Shown piece after piece: positions 20,296-30,968 of a stretch of DNA of 48,036 bases (the stretch's first letter is position 1; every line of letters begins with the position of its first letter). The notes beneath the pieces were generated by a model. That model saw only the letters and a list, made by a program, of their open reading frames with translations. It was not told where the DNA came from and made no database searches. Both the position numbers and the translations under genes were made by a program. The stretch spans positions 1-48,036 of the forward strand of contig VXIS01000349.1 of the NCBI GenBank assembly GCA_008704415.1. Reading direction: 5' to 3'. This DNA is from Sphaerosporella brunnea. Lineage: Eukaryota > Ascomycota > Pezizomycetes > Pezizales > Pyronemataceae.

Positions 20296-21409
20296 TCACA
20301 ACATCAGCATCAACCTCGCCGCCGGCGCCACCGCCTTATTCTTCTGCTGGTTCAGCACCACAACAATGACAACGATGATGACGATTACCACGATGATCAG
20401 CACACCGATACCGAGACAGATCCACTTATTCTTCCGCCAGCTGCGGGCGCTCTTGGTGGCCATGCCGAGCTGGGTGTTGGCGTGTTCCAGGTCCTTGGTA
20501 GCGTTATCAGTCTGGTCTTCGATCTGCCCGATCATCGGTTCCGCCAACACCACCTGCTCCTCCATCTGCTGAAATAGCAACACCAGCTCCTCCAACGTCT
20601 TTTCGATCCGCTGGATATCCTCCTGCCTCTCGCGTACCGCTCGCGCAACCGAGTTGGCCGACGCTGTACGGTTGCTGCTCAGCAGTGCCTGCGAGAACAC
20701 TTGTGTCTGCCCGCTCTGTACCGCAGCCGCGATCTCTTGGTCCGTGGCGTCCGGGTTCACGATCCTATATTGCCGGGCCATCAAGTCCCGATATTTGGTG
20801 CTGTACGTGCGTTCCGACTGGACTCATCAGATCACACGAATTCGATCAAAAAAATTATAAAAAAATAAAAATAAAAAGCGAAAAAGCAGAAAAAATAAAA
20901 ATAAAACATTCTACAAACCTTTTCATACTCCCTCACTGCAGCCTGCAAATCCCTCCTCGCCTTCTCAGCCTGCGTACGTTTTGTTCTCGCGGCGGACATA
21001 TCGCCGTTAACGCTTGCCTCGCGCTCCGTCAACAAAACGTCGCGCTCCAGGTATTTGACGACATCCTTCAACTGCTTTGCCTGCGCTGAGCACTCGGCGA
21101 CCTTCGCATCCAGCTTCGCGCTTGCCCCGCTGCCGTACCCGGTATCCGACTCGGTACTCAGCAACGCGGCATCGTGCAGCTGCGCTACTTCCGAAACCGT
21201 GCTCGAGAACGTCGAGAGCGCTGTCGAGAAGCCCGAGATCTCCGAGAGGAAGCTGGGCAGTGGGAGCGGCGTTGAACTGGTGGGGTAAGTGGGGAGGAGA
21301 GGGATTGAGGAGGAGTAGGGCTGCTCATCCCCATCAATCAATCAATCATCAGCTACTGCTCTGCCAATGGAGAGTGTTGTGTATGTGTGTCTAGGCTTAC
21401 ATTCGACAT
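20296..21409 (-). CDS. Plasma-membrane t-SNARE, Sso/syntaxin-1 type, with Ala at the apparent zero layer
   Basis: Qa-SNARE that should pair with Sec9 and Snc for exocytic fusion at the plasma membrane. Three exons, 21409-21401 (Met-Ser-Asn only), 21320-20919 and 20817-20296, give 310 residues. Introns have donors GTAAGC and GTTTGT. The regions in order are a short Ser/Pro-rich tip, an Habc-like helical domain (about 20-140), a linker, the SNARE helix (about 195-257), a basic RKNK stop-transfer flank, and one very hydrophobic anchor at about 269-293 followed by a 17-residue lumenal tail. Aligned by eye to syntaxin-1 and Sso, the expected zero-layer Gln position is Ala229 (EEQVVLAEPMIGQIED), which would be exceptional for a Qa-SNARE. 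Fungi often have two Sso-type genes, so this may be a specialised one. Confidence 0.88.
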
Positions 21410-22197
21410 TGTTGCTCAAGGAAATTGTCGGGGTAAATGGAAGGAAGGGGAAAAAATGAAACCACACTCCAAAGATGGGGCCCGCACTGATTTATGAAGC
21501 TGAAGATAAGTGCGGCTGAGCTTTTGTGGGGTTACAATATGTATAGTACTAATACGCTATCCCCCCGGATGCGCGGCTTGCCTAAAGAAAGAACACTCTC
21601 GATGCATGGTCAGCGCGAAGCTTTTCTGTCAGCCCTAGCAAATCAAGTGGCATGCTGGCTGGCCGTGCCTCGCGATCAAGAATGTTCACCAGCAGAAGGC
21701 GGGTACTACTCTATACATGAAAGGGTCCAGCCTCGAAAAAAGCGAGCGAAAAAGTCAAAACTGCAACCAGGACGAGGAAAAGCTCCAATTGATATCCCTC
21801 GACTTTCCCCATCTTCCAGAGAAGATTAAACGGAATTTCTTCATATGCATCTAGAACCCGTCGACGCTGTCCTTCGCTACCATATCCCACAAATCGCTCC
21901 CTCCAATCCTAGCTACTCATCTACAAGAAGAACGCACACTCTACCGAATTTCGTGTACAACAAAAGGACCACAAGTTAAAACGAGGAAAAAAAAGTCCGT
22001 TATTGTGACTCCAAAGCTCCCATGCCAAAGAAAACTATCAAAAAACATAAATCCCCTCATGCTTGATGCGCGCACGCCTATCAATCTCGAGAAGAGTTCC
22101 ACACATCGGAGGGCATATCTCGCCCAATCATGATCATCAGAATAAAAAGACTCTACACCCCAATCCACGCCGCTGAAAAGAAATGGAAAAGGGTTGT
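21410..22197. other. Syntaxin promoter and hydrolase 3' region
   Basis: About 790 bp with no supportable gene. Both neighbours are on the minus strand. The left half is the promoter of the syntaxin gene and the right half the 3' flank of the hydrolase gene. Confidence 0.5.
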
Positions 22198-25022
22198 CTA
22201 TAGCTTACTCCTGATGCCTTCCAAACGGAACTTCACATCCTTCAAGGTCTTGGATGTTGGCTTCCAATTCTCAAACTGTTCCAGGAGCTGTCCGCATTCT
22301 TCGGCAAGCTGGCTCCTCACGATCGTCTCTTCCAACATTCCGCGCAAACTCCACGGGAGGAAGTATGGATTCGCATTGGTTGGCAACTCGAATGGTTGAA
22401 CCTTCAGCGGCACGTCGGGGCAGTCGGTTGTTTCCAGAGCGTGACGGACACCAAGACTAAAAACATGATTAGCGGCGGATGGCGAAGCGGGATGGAATTG
22501 AACTCACTCATAACATGCAATGTCGTCGTAGATCCGGGAATGTCCCTCCCCGCCATACAAGCTCCCCGCCAGCGGTGAGCTCAATTCCCGAATCAAACCG
22601 TGATCGGAGACACCGAGATTCCTCAGCTTCATGGCAAAGCCGACGAGATGGCTGAGGAAATCGGGAGCATGAACTCTTCCATCGACAAAGACTGCCCGAT
22701 AAATATATGGATGGGAGATATTTGTGATTGTAGACGACTCCAAGGGAACAAGCTGATCATCGATACTGCCCACATAAAGAATTCGAACGTGGTGAGCGAG
22801 TACCGTCCTCAGCGCTTGAATATATTTCTTGGAGACAACACTATCCTGCTTCTGGAAATCAAACAGTTCTCGTGCGGAGCCAGTCAAGAGCGTAGTCGGG
22901 AGATGGCCAAAAGGTCCGAGGTTGATGCCGGCCATTCCGATAAGTCCCAGTCTTGCATGTTCCACACAACCTTCCTCGATAAGCCTGGCGAGCAACTGCA
23001 TGCCAACAACAACACCTTGCGAGTGAGCCGCCATGAGTACGAAATCCGCCGACTTGACGTGGTCCATCCAGTTCTCCAGCAACTTCCACAACATTTCCAC
23101 ACGATCCGCCACTTTTCCTTCGCCTTCTAGAGCAATATTTTCCACTTCTACCTCCACACCATTTTGCTCTGCCCACCGCTTGATGGCAGCCGCGGCGTGA
23201 TTGGCAAAACGCCGCGAAGTACCCGTGGGTTCTCCAAGAACGGTACGCACAAGCCTCATAGGGAAGAAACCATGAACTCCGATAGCTACTGCCTTCTTGA
23301 TCCGGGGTGGCTGCCTAGCTACAAAAAGGTGATCCTTGGGAGGGGGCTGGTGTCTGAGGACTCCTGTGACCCGCTGCAATATTGATGGCTGGTCAACAAG
23401 CCTGTAACAGCTCTCGAATGCTGGCAAAATATGGTTCTGAGGAAGAATCTTTTCAAGCTTCTTCTTTGCCGCGCTGGTTTCTGCTACCGCTACCTCACTA
23501 GCTGCAGGCGAAGCGGCTGCGACTGCTCCCTTTGTTTTCGCCTTCCTCGCGTCGGACTGGGCAATTTTCGCAGCCGCAAGCTTGGCATCTGAGAGCGTTT
23601 CCTGAGAATGAAGCGAGGAATTTGAGGAGATCTTGCGTGGTGTTTGCTGTTCGACGGGAAGCTTTACCTTTGCCTTTTGCGGGCTGACCTCCGACGAAGT
23701 ACCAGCTACTGCAACCTCAGCTTCCGCAACGGTACATCCGGCAGCGGTGGTTGATTCTACATTTTTGCTCGACGACCAAAAGCTTCCCCATCCATATCCA
23801 TAACCATAGCTTCTGGATGAAGACGTCGGAGTGGAGCTCTCAGCCTGTTCAGTCGGGGGCGCCTCTTCTACGTTGATTTTGGCAGCTGCATCAGCGGTCG
23901 ATATTGATGTAGACTCTACCAGCTGTGGCGCAGCTGTTTCCACTGGTTCCGCACCCTTGGCAGCCTCCATTGCTGTCACAGATGGATACTCGCCATAACC
24001 CCAGAAACTGAACCATGACTGAGATGGCGGCGCCGTGACAGACTCCGTCTTGCCGCCAGTCACTTCTTCGGCCGTTTTTTGGTCATTTTGTAACACGCTC
24101 GGGTCCGCCTGTAGCGGTTGGGTATCGGGTTCTTTTGCAGGCTCCACTTCAGGCTCTTTTGCACCCCCCCCCTGTGATTTCTGTCCTGGTTGAGCCGGCG
24201 GTCCATACCACCAGTCGAACCAACCCGCACTCTGCCCAGCGGTGGTATCTGACGCAGTGCCCTCTGCTGCATCACTCTGCACAGTTTCTACTGGTGCGGG
24301 TTCTGGTTCTGGTTCTGGCTCTGGCTCTGGCTCTGGCTCTGGTTCATGTTGCGGCTCGGGTTCGGGCTGGGGCTGCGGCGTGGGCACGGGGGCTGGTGTT
24401 GCTTGCGGCGGGGCTGCTGTAGGAGGGGAGAGGTTCATTCGTGACGGTCTGTAGAGCGCGGATGCCGATGCACTTTGTTTCGAGTACTCATCGCTGAGCT
24501 TCGCATTTGATTTTTTGTTGAGCTTTAGCGTTTGGGATTGCGATTCAGGGACTTTTGCACTGTGTGTGGTTTCGCGGTCCGGTGCGGCTGATGCATCACT
24601 GGGGATGTGTTCATGTGCGATAGACGCCGGTCTCAGGCTCCATGTGCTCTTCCTGCTGAACCACGATCTACGAGAGGCTGCCGGGTCGTCAAGGTCCTGG
24701 AAAACTATCAGCCTGAGTTTCACTTTTCGCGGCTATCAAACTGAACCGAAATTTTTCAACGCACATCAGCATCGTTTGTCGTAGTGTTGCAACCCTGACG
24801 CTGGGCAGCAGCAGCAGCAATGGAAGGCGTTGCGGATCTCGCTGAAGTAGAAACTAGGGACGACGTGCTCGTTTTGCAGGCGTGCGAGGCCGAGCGAAGC
24901 GGTTCGTCCGGGAATGATTCACCGGTAGCAGTTACAGTTGATACGGTCGGCGAAGAGGACGAAGCAGTGGTAGGAGGTATCAAACGAGCAGGATTCCCAT
25001 TCTTGTTTGAGCTTACAGCCAT
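22198..25022 (-). CDS. Large YMC020W-like alpha/beta hydrolase-fold protein
   Basis: Resembles the fungal YMC020W-like family (yeast YML020W relatives), putative serine hydrolases of unknown substrate. Three exons, 25022-24765, 24696-22508 and 22456-22198, give about 901 residues; introns have donors GTGCGT and GTGAGT. The first half is disordered: Ser/Ala-rich, a Pro-Glu/Gln-Pro dipeptide run (24290-24360) and aromatic Trp/Tyr/Gly islands such as GWFDWWYGPP, SWFSFWGYGEYP and YGYGWGSFWSSS. The hydrolase half begins at about residue 500 (NHILPAFESCYRL) and shows VHGFFP, the nucleophile elbow AAHSQG (Ser at about 645), an acid candidate in SIDDQLVP (about 732) and RVHAPDF (His about 762). The C-terminus YDDIACYDLGVRHALE spans the last intron. 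ATG 25022 is the first ATG in that exon. The substrate cannot be inferred. Confidence 0.85.
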
Positions 25023-25911
25023 GGTGCTGTTTGTTGCTCTCGAAGCTGAGCTCAACGACTGGGGAGCTTTCGGCCGAAGTTTCGGCAGGGTGCCTGGTGG
25101 CTGCGGCAAGCTAGCTAGGAACGGGGATGGAGGTAGAAGGTTCGCGATAGTCCGGGAGGTTTCGAGTTGGGTATATTCTTTTTTTTTTTTACCAACTCGC
25201 GATGCGAGATGTGATGGTTTGCATTAAGGGAGGGGGGGGGGGGAACAGTTCGTGAGCCTGTGTTCCACGGTGGTGATATGTTTAGTGGTGGTGGTGGATG
25301 TTGCTGGCAGTTGACTAACGATGCTCAGGTGGCCGCGCTCGGTCGCTCGAGCTCAACCCAACTTGCTTTTTGGGGGGCGGGGGATCCAGAGTAGCAAATT
25401 TGGGCATTGGCTTTTTTCCAGAGAAGAGAACACATTCGTTCGATCGATGGAAGCAACGGCTACAATAGATATGGATAAATTGAATGCATGACACTCACTG
25501 CCTTTCACTTCGACCATACCCGCCAGATACGGCTGACAATGTGGGTTGCCTTAGGGCTCCAGCAGACCGGATCGATCTCGATGTTGATATCGTCAACCGC
25601 CCCCGCCGCCTGCCCCCTATACTACTCTGAGAACTCTACAATAGTTACCCCCAAACCCTAACCCCACTCACTTTCTCCGAGTGACTTTCTGTGATCAGCA
25701 ACACGCGGCCTTAACCCTGATGCAGTTTAGCGCATCCCTGCTCCAGGCAAGACAACACGTAACCCGCAAATGATGCCAATCGAAACCAGCATCGTCGGAG
25801 GTGCAATTATCGCAATTATCGCCGGAAGTGAAAAGAGCTCCTCCCCCTAAAACAACATCACCCATCACCCCAAATCCTGCTGGATACCGTCGCATTCGGC
25901 ACTCCGCGAAG
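25023..25911. promoter_or_regulatory. Divergent promoter region between the hydrolase and OST1
   Basis: An 889-bp head-to-head spacer. It contains T and G runs (25180-25240), a telobox-like AAACCCTAACCCC at 25653-25665 about 250 bp upstream of the OST1 start, and pyrimidine-rich DNA near the OST1 ATG. No gene is seen. Confidence 0.5.
25653..25665 (+). promoter_or_regulatory. Telobox-like motif in the OST1 upstream region
   Basis: AAACCCTAACCCC. The same AACCCTAA core appears at four other places in this window. Confidence 0.5.
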
Positions 25912-27494
25912 ATGCGCTCCTTCATAGCAAGTGGCGCTCTTTTGCTGACTTCACTCTTGACTGTTGTCTCCGCTGCCGCCCCTTCGTCGGAGCCCACGAC
26001 CAAGCGCTTCTTGCCTCGCGATTTCACGCCGCCGAATGTCTTCAAAAACACCAACCTCCTCAGATCTATAGACCTCACAAAACCCTACTCGAGAGAAACC
26101 GTAGCTGTGATAGTCGAGAACATTTCCGAAGAGAAGCAGGACGAGTATTTTGTGCCTTTCCAGGCGGATGAATTCGGGAAAGTGAGCTATTTCGACGCGC
26201 GGGATAAAAAGGGTCCTCTGGGGGAATTTGAGGTCAATGAGGTGGTTCTCGGCGAAGACGTGTATGCTCTCAGTTTTTTGATGCTTTTTGGCAGTGTCTG
26301 ATTCGGAATTCAATTCAGCCCTACGCAGTACTACAGCGTCCGCTTCTCGGAACCCCTCGAGCCCGGCAAACAAATCACTTTGCAGCTCTCAATCGCTAAG
26401 ACGAACGTGGTCAGACCCGTGCCGGCCGAGATCGAGCAGACCGACAAGCAATTTTTGCAATGGACCGGATCCCAGTACTTCCCTAGCGCGTACACCACCG
26501 AGAAGCAAAAGACCAAGCTCAAGCTCCCGAACAACGACACGCCTGAGTTCACCAAGCTGGAACCCAAGTCCGATGGCACCTCCGACCCCACCAAGGTCGG
26601 TTCCACCTTCACCTACGGGCCTTACGAGGCCATGGAGCCCACTGTCGGCGGCGGTGAGACCGTCTCTATCCGCTATGAGTACACCCACCCGCTTGTCCAC
26701 GTCGACAAGCTCACCCGAGACGTTGAGGTGTCGCACTGGGGCGGAAATCTTGCTATCGAAGAGAAGTATTGGATGACCAACCACGCCGCGAAGCTCAAGA
26801 ACCAGTTTTCGCGCGTCAAGTGGGCCGCGACCGCCTACTACAACCCTCCCACCACCGCGATCAAGACGCTCACTTACGATCTGAAGGTGGGCGCTATGGA
26901 CCCTTACTTCACGGATGAGATCGGTAACATCTCGACCTCCCGCTTCAGGAGCAACACCCGTGAGGCGCACCTCGAGCTGAAGCCCAGATACCCGTTGTTT
27001 GGCGGCTGGAATCACTTCTACACTATCGGGTGGAACCACGACCTCCATGAGTTTTTGAGGGTCAAGCCTAGCGGCGAGGACTTTGTGCTCAAGGTCCCCT
27101 TCCTGGAGGGGCCCAAAGAGCCCGTTGTCTATGAGCAGGTCGAAGTAAGGGTTATTCTGCCAGAAGGCGCAACGTAAGTCCCCCCCGAACAACAACGAGT
27201 TGCCCAGAAACGGTCTTAATGCCTTCCAGCGATGTCAAATACTCGGCTCCCGTGCCTATCGAAAAGGAGGAACGCTTCCTGCACAAGACCTTCATGGACA
27301 CGGTCGGCCGAACAGCGGTCAAGCTTACTCTCTCCAACGTTGTCGACGAGCAGCACCACAAAGAGCTGATAGTGTCGTACCACATGCCCAAGACGGCCAT
27401 CCTGAGAAAGCCATTCGTGATCTTCACGGCGCTTTCAACGCTGTTTGTTATTTCATGGATTGTCAGCAAGATCGATACCAGGATTGGGAAGTAA
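25912..27494 (+). CDS. OST1: Oligosaccharyltransferase subunit OST1 (ribophorin I)
   Basis: Subunit of the ER oligosaccharyltransferase complex that transfers Glc3Man9GlcNAc2 from dolichol pyrophosphate to Asn in nascent proteins. Three exons, 25912-26261, 26319-27173 and 27230-27494, give 489 residues, close to the usual 460-490. An N-terminal signal peptide (MRSFIASGALLLTSLLTVVS) leads to the long lumenal ribophorin I domain with family blocks such as QYYSVRFSEPLEPG, RYEYTHPLVHVDKLTRDVEV and HWGGNLAIEEKYWM. A single membrane helix (PFVIFTALSTLFVISWIVSK) near the C-terminus leaves a short basic cytosolic tail. Donors are GTATGC and GTAAGT. The first splice falls inside a Val codon (GT|C) and restores the frame exactly. 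Confidence 0.94.
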
Positions 27495-27764
27495 TGATGG
27501 GAAGAGGGGAAAATTAGAGCGTTTCGTAGTTTTTCAATGCCGCAGGAACGGGATTCCATGCGTTTTCTCTATTCCAAAGTGATTGCCCGTGCAATTGGAT
27601 AATTGATGATCAAGAGCTATGCGGGAGAGGAGGAAGGTAGGTTTACCTACCAGCAGCGGAAGAACCCGGCAGAAACCCTGTCTTTACTCAACCACCACCT
27701 TGGCACGAGTAGCGTTTCTGCCACATCCCGTACTCTACATTACAACGACAAGACAGCTCACGAG

Positions 27765-30384
27765 ATGCGCTCCCTCCTGAATCCACTACGCTACCGCCCA
27801 GCGCTGCGACGGCGCACCTACGCCACTCTCGGCGGCAATCGCCTGAACCAATTCCTCAAGATCTCGGACGAAGTGCGCTCAGCGGTGGCAGCCGGCAAGC
27901 CCGTGGTAGCCCTCGAATCCGCCATATACACGCACGGTTCGGCCCAGTGACACACACACACGCCCAGAAATGCAGCAAGAAGCTGACACGTGATATGCGC
28001 TAAAATCACAGGCTTCCCGCATCCGCAGAACCTTGATCTCGCGCGTGCGATCGAAAAGACGGTTCGCGACAATGGCGCTGTTCCCGCTACCATCTGCATC
28101 CTCGAGGGCAATGCGGTGGTGGGACTCTCCGACAAGGAGCTGGAACAACTCGCCGAGAGCTTTGGAAAGCAGGGAACCATAAAGGTTTCTAGAAGGGATT
28201 TGGCGTATGTGACCGGGCTTGTACGTCCCCGTTGCCCTAGCTGTGAGGCTGCAGGCTGACACAGAGAATGTAGCCATTCGTGGATTCGTTAAATAAGTTC
28301 GTAGGCGGTACTACGATTGCGGGTACGAGCGTCCTCGCCCATATGGCTGGTATCAAAGTCTTCGCCACCGGTGGCCTGGGAGGTGTACACCGCGGCGTCG
28401 AAAAAACGATGGATGTATCCGCAGACCTGACAGAGCTGGGTAGGACGCCTGTTGCGCTCATTTGTGCGGGCTCGAAGGCGTTTCTGGATCTACGAAGAAC
28501 GCTGGAATACCTAGAAACCGAAGGGGTATATGTGGGAACCTTCGGAGACCGCAAGTCAGGCCAGCCAGTACAGTACCCAGCCTTTTACAGTCGCGGGTGT
28601 GGGATCATCAGTCCAAGTGTTGTTCAGGATGCGAAAGAGGCGGCGGGAATAATTTGTAGGCCCTGGTCCTCTACCATGGGGATGACGATCACTGACACGG
28701 ATTGACAGATGCCAGTCACTCGCTCGGCCTCACATCTGGTCAGCTCTTCGCCAACCCCATCCCCAAGGAATACGAAATCCCGAATGAGGAGATCCAGGAC
28801 ATCATCAAAGTCTCAGTTGAAGCGGCTGAGACGGCATCCACCGGCAACGATGTGACTCCCTTCATCCTCGCCGACATCCTGAAGCGGACTGCGGGCCGGA
28901 GCATCGAGGCGAACCGGGGACTGATCATGAACAATGCCATGATGGGGGCAAAAGTAGCCATGGAGCTGGCAAAGCTTGAAGAAGAAGGGTCCGGCCATTC
29001 TTATGGTTTCTAGATGCTTACGAGCTCCGAGTTGCAGCTTTTTCCTGACTTTGTGCTTGCATGTTACTAGAGCCCAGACCCAGACCACTGCCATGCCGCA
29101 CATGCCTACTCCTTCTGCTTCTTCCCAGGCAAAGAAGACGCATAAGAAAACAACCAGCGATATTCACAAAGTAGACACCCCCGAAGTCCTAGTGATCGGC
29201 GGCGTCGCTGTAGATGTGAATTGCGACTACGTTCTACGCACCGCGTCCACTGATTCAACACCCGTATTGCACACTTCCAACCCTTCGATCATAACGGAAT
29301 CGCTGGGCGGCGTCGCCAACAACGTGGCCTATGCGTTGCATCTCTCTGGCATAAAAACACTTCTCGTCTCGTGCACGGGTGCCGATATTTCTGGCAGTTG
29401 GGTTCGCGACCAGATGCAAAAGCGCGGCATGGACACCAGCGGACTTGCATCTTCGACCGCATATAACACAGCACGGTATGTAGCAGTTAACGACGGCAAA
29501 GGGGGGCTGTTCGTAGCCAGCGCGGACATGAACGTGATCGAACAGATGGATCCGGAGAATCTTGCTCAGGCCACCAGCAGTACGGGTGCACAGTGGGTTG
29601 TTATTGACGGCAATCTGGCGGCGGGGACAATCGTGGAAGTATTAAGGCGGTGCAGCAAGAAAGGGATCAAAGGTTCGCCCCTCTCCTCAAAGCAACAACA
29701 CTCTTACTGAACCTTGCAAACAAAGTCGTATTTGAACCCACATCGGCTGCAAAGTCTACCGCCATCTTCTCGTCACCCAAGAAATTGGGCACCTTCCCTA
29801 CTGCTTCTCTTTATGCTGCTGCCCCAAACGCGCAGGAACTGGACGCTATGTACCACGCGGCCTCGGACGCGGAGCTCTTCTCCACCGAGCTGCCGTGGTG
29901 GGGGATCATAGACTCCTTACTACTGGACTCCGAGTTCCGCACCAGCATCGATGCATTGTCGCGGTCGTCAGGTGTGGACCTTGTCAGCACGGGACTGGTG
30001 CAAAAAGCGGTGAATCTCCTCCCTTACATCCCCAACCTCTTCGTGAAGCTTGGCGAGAAAGGGTGTCTCGTTGTTTCCCTCTTGCCCCCCGACCACAAAG
30101 CACTGAACGAGAAGAGACGCACTGCTGGGGCGGTGGTGGTGAAGGCGAGACTGGGACAGGACACGGGCGGTCTGCTGGTGAGACACTTCGAGCCCGAGAG
30201 TGTCCAGCGCGTGGTCAGTGTTAATGGCGCTGGAGATACGTTTTTGGGGGTAGTGGTGGCAGGGATGGTTCGTGGGGAGGCGTCGTTGGGCAGCATAGTA
30301 GAGCGGGCACAGCGGGCGGCAGTGTTGACGCTGCAAAGCACCCAGGCCGTTAGTGAGAAGATTAGAGACCTTGTTTGGGAGTAG
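27765..30384 (+). CDS. Bifunctional pseudouridine-5'-phosphate glycosidase / pseudouridine kinase (PsuG-PsuK fusion)
   Basis: Degrades pseudouridine: the PfkB-type kinase half phosphorylates it and the glycosidase half splits it to uracil and ribose 5-phosphate. Six exons, 27765-27936, 28012-28220, 28274-28655, 28709-29005, 29073-29672 and 29726-30384, give 772 residues. The N-terminus is Arg-rich and presequence-like, so import into mitochondria is possible. The PsuG half (about 25-350) shows [55 protein letters not shown] and [12 protein letters not shown]. The kinase half (about 370-772) shows [23 protein letters not shown] and the catalytic [12 protein letters not shown]. The two halves join only if a 67-nt intron at 29006-29072 with donor GTTTCT is removed. 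Otherwise a stop would separate two frames just 80 bp apart. Fused enzymes are known in fungi, so one gene is preferred. Three of five donors are weak GTT types. Confidence 0.85.
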
Positions 30385-30526
30385 AATAGGTTAAATGTGA
30401 TTCCCAACACCTATAACGCCAAAAAAAATAAGAGTCTCTCTACAGAGAAAACAAAACGCCGTCCCCCTGTCCACCAAGGGAAAAAAACAAAAACAAAAAC
30501 ATTCCATGACATTTTTTTTTTACTTC

Positions 30527-30968
30527 TCACCGCTCAATCTCCACCAGCGTCATCTTCAGCGGCACAAAGCACCCCGCGGCCACCAGCAACACCACGACGG
30601 CAAGCAGCAGCATCCACAACGCCCTCGCCGCAGTTCTGCAGGGCTTGAGGCAGCGCTCCCAGATCCCATCGCGCACGCGCGCAAGCACGTAAACGACCAT
30701 CGCCAGGTTTGTGAGCGAGACGAGGAAGGCATAGGTTTGGCAGGAGTACCATAGGGCATACTATTTTTTTACTGCATCAGTATTTTTTTTGTTTTGCTTT
30801 TTTCTTCTTGGAAGGACTTCGAATGGGGCTACTCACCCACGCCAGTTCTTTGTGCAGAAACCATTCGTAGCGACGATCCAGCGAGGCTACGATGCAGAGG
30901 TAGCTCCACAGGGCGGATATCAAGTTTGCGGAAACGATCAGGAGGGCAAATTCTTCGTCAGCCCACAT
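30527..30968 (-). CDS. Small multi-pass membrane protein of unknown function (121 aa)
   Basis: I do not recognise the family. Exon 1 (30968-30837, 44 codons) begins MWADEEFALLIVSANLISAL. A 76-nt intron (30836-30761, GTGAGT..ATAG) leads to exon 2 (30760-30527), which begins YALWYSCQTYAFLVSLTNLA. There are three likely membrane helices: about 7-30, 48-70 and 92-112. A basic loop (RVRDGIWERCLKPCRTAAR) lies between the second and third, and the tail is short (PLKMTLVEIER). The fit of both exons into continuous hydrophobic segments supports the model. The gene converges with the pseudouridine enzyme gene, only 142 bp away. An upstream exon cannot be excluded because CAG directly precedes the ATG. 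Confidence 0.7.

Noticed and set aside
26389..27195. 268-codon frame antisense to OST1
   Set aside because: It is an exact shadow of the OST1 exon. The OST1 frame has clear family blocks and a signal peptide; this one has none.
29093..30384. Separate kinase gene starting at ATG 29093
   Set aside because: The gap after the glycosidase stop is too short for a normal fungal promoter, and an in-frame intron joins the two as in known fungal fusions. It is kept as an alternative in the finding on this gene.
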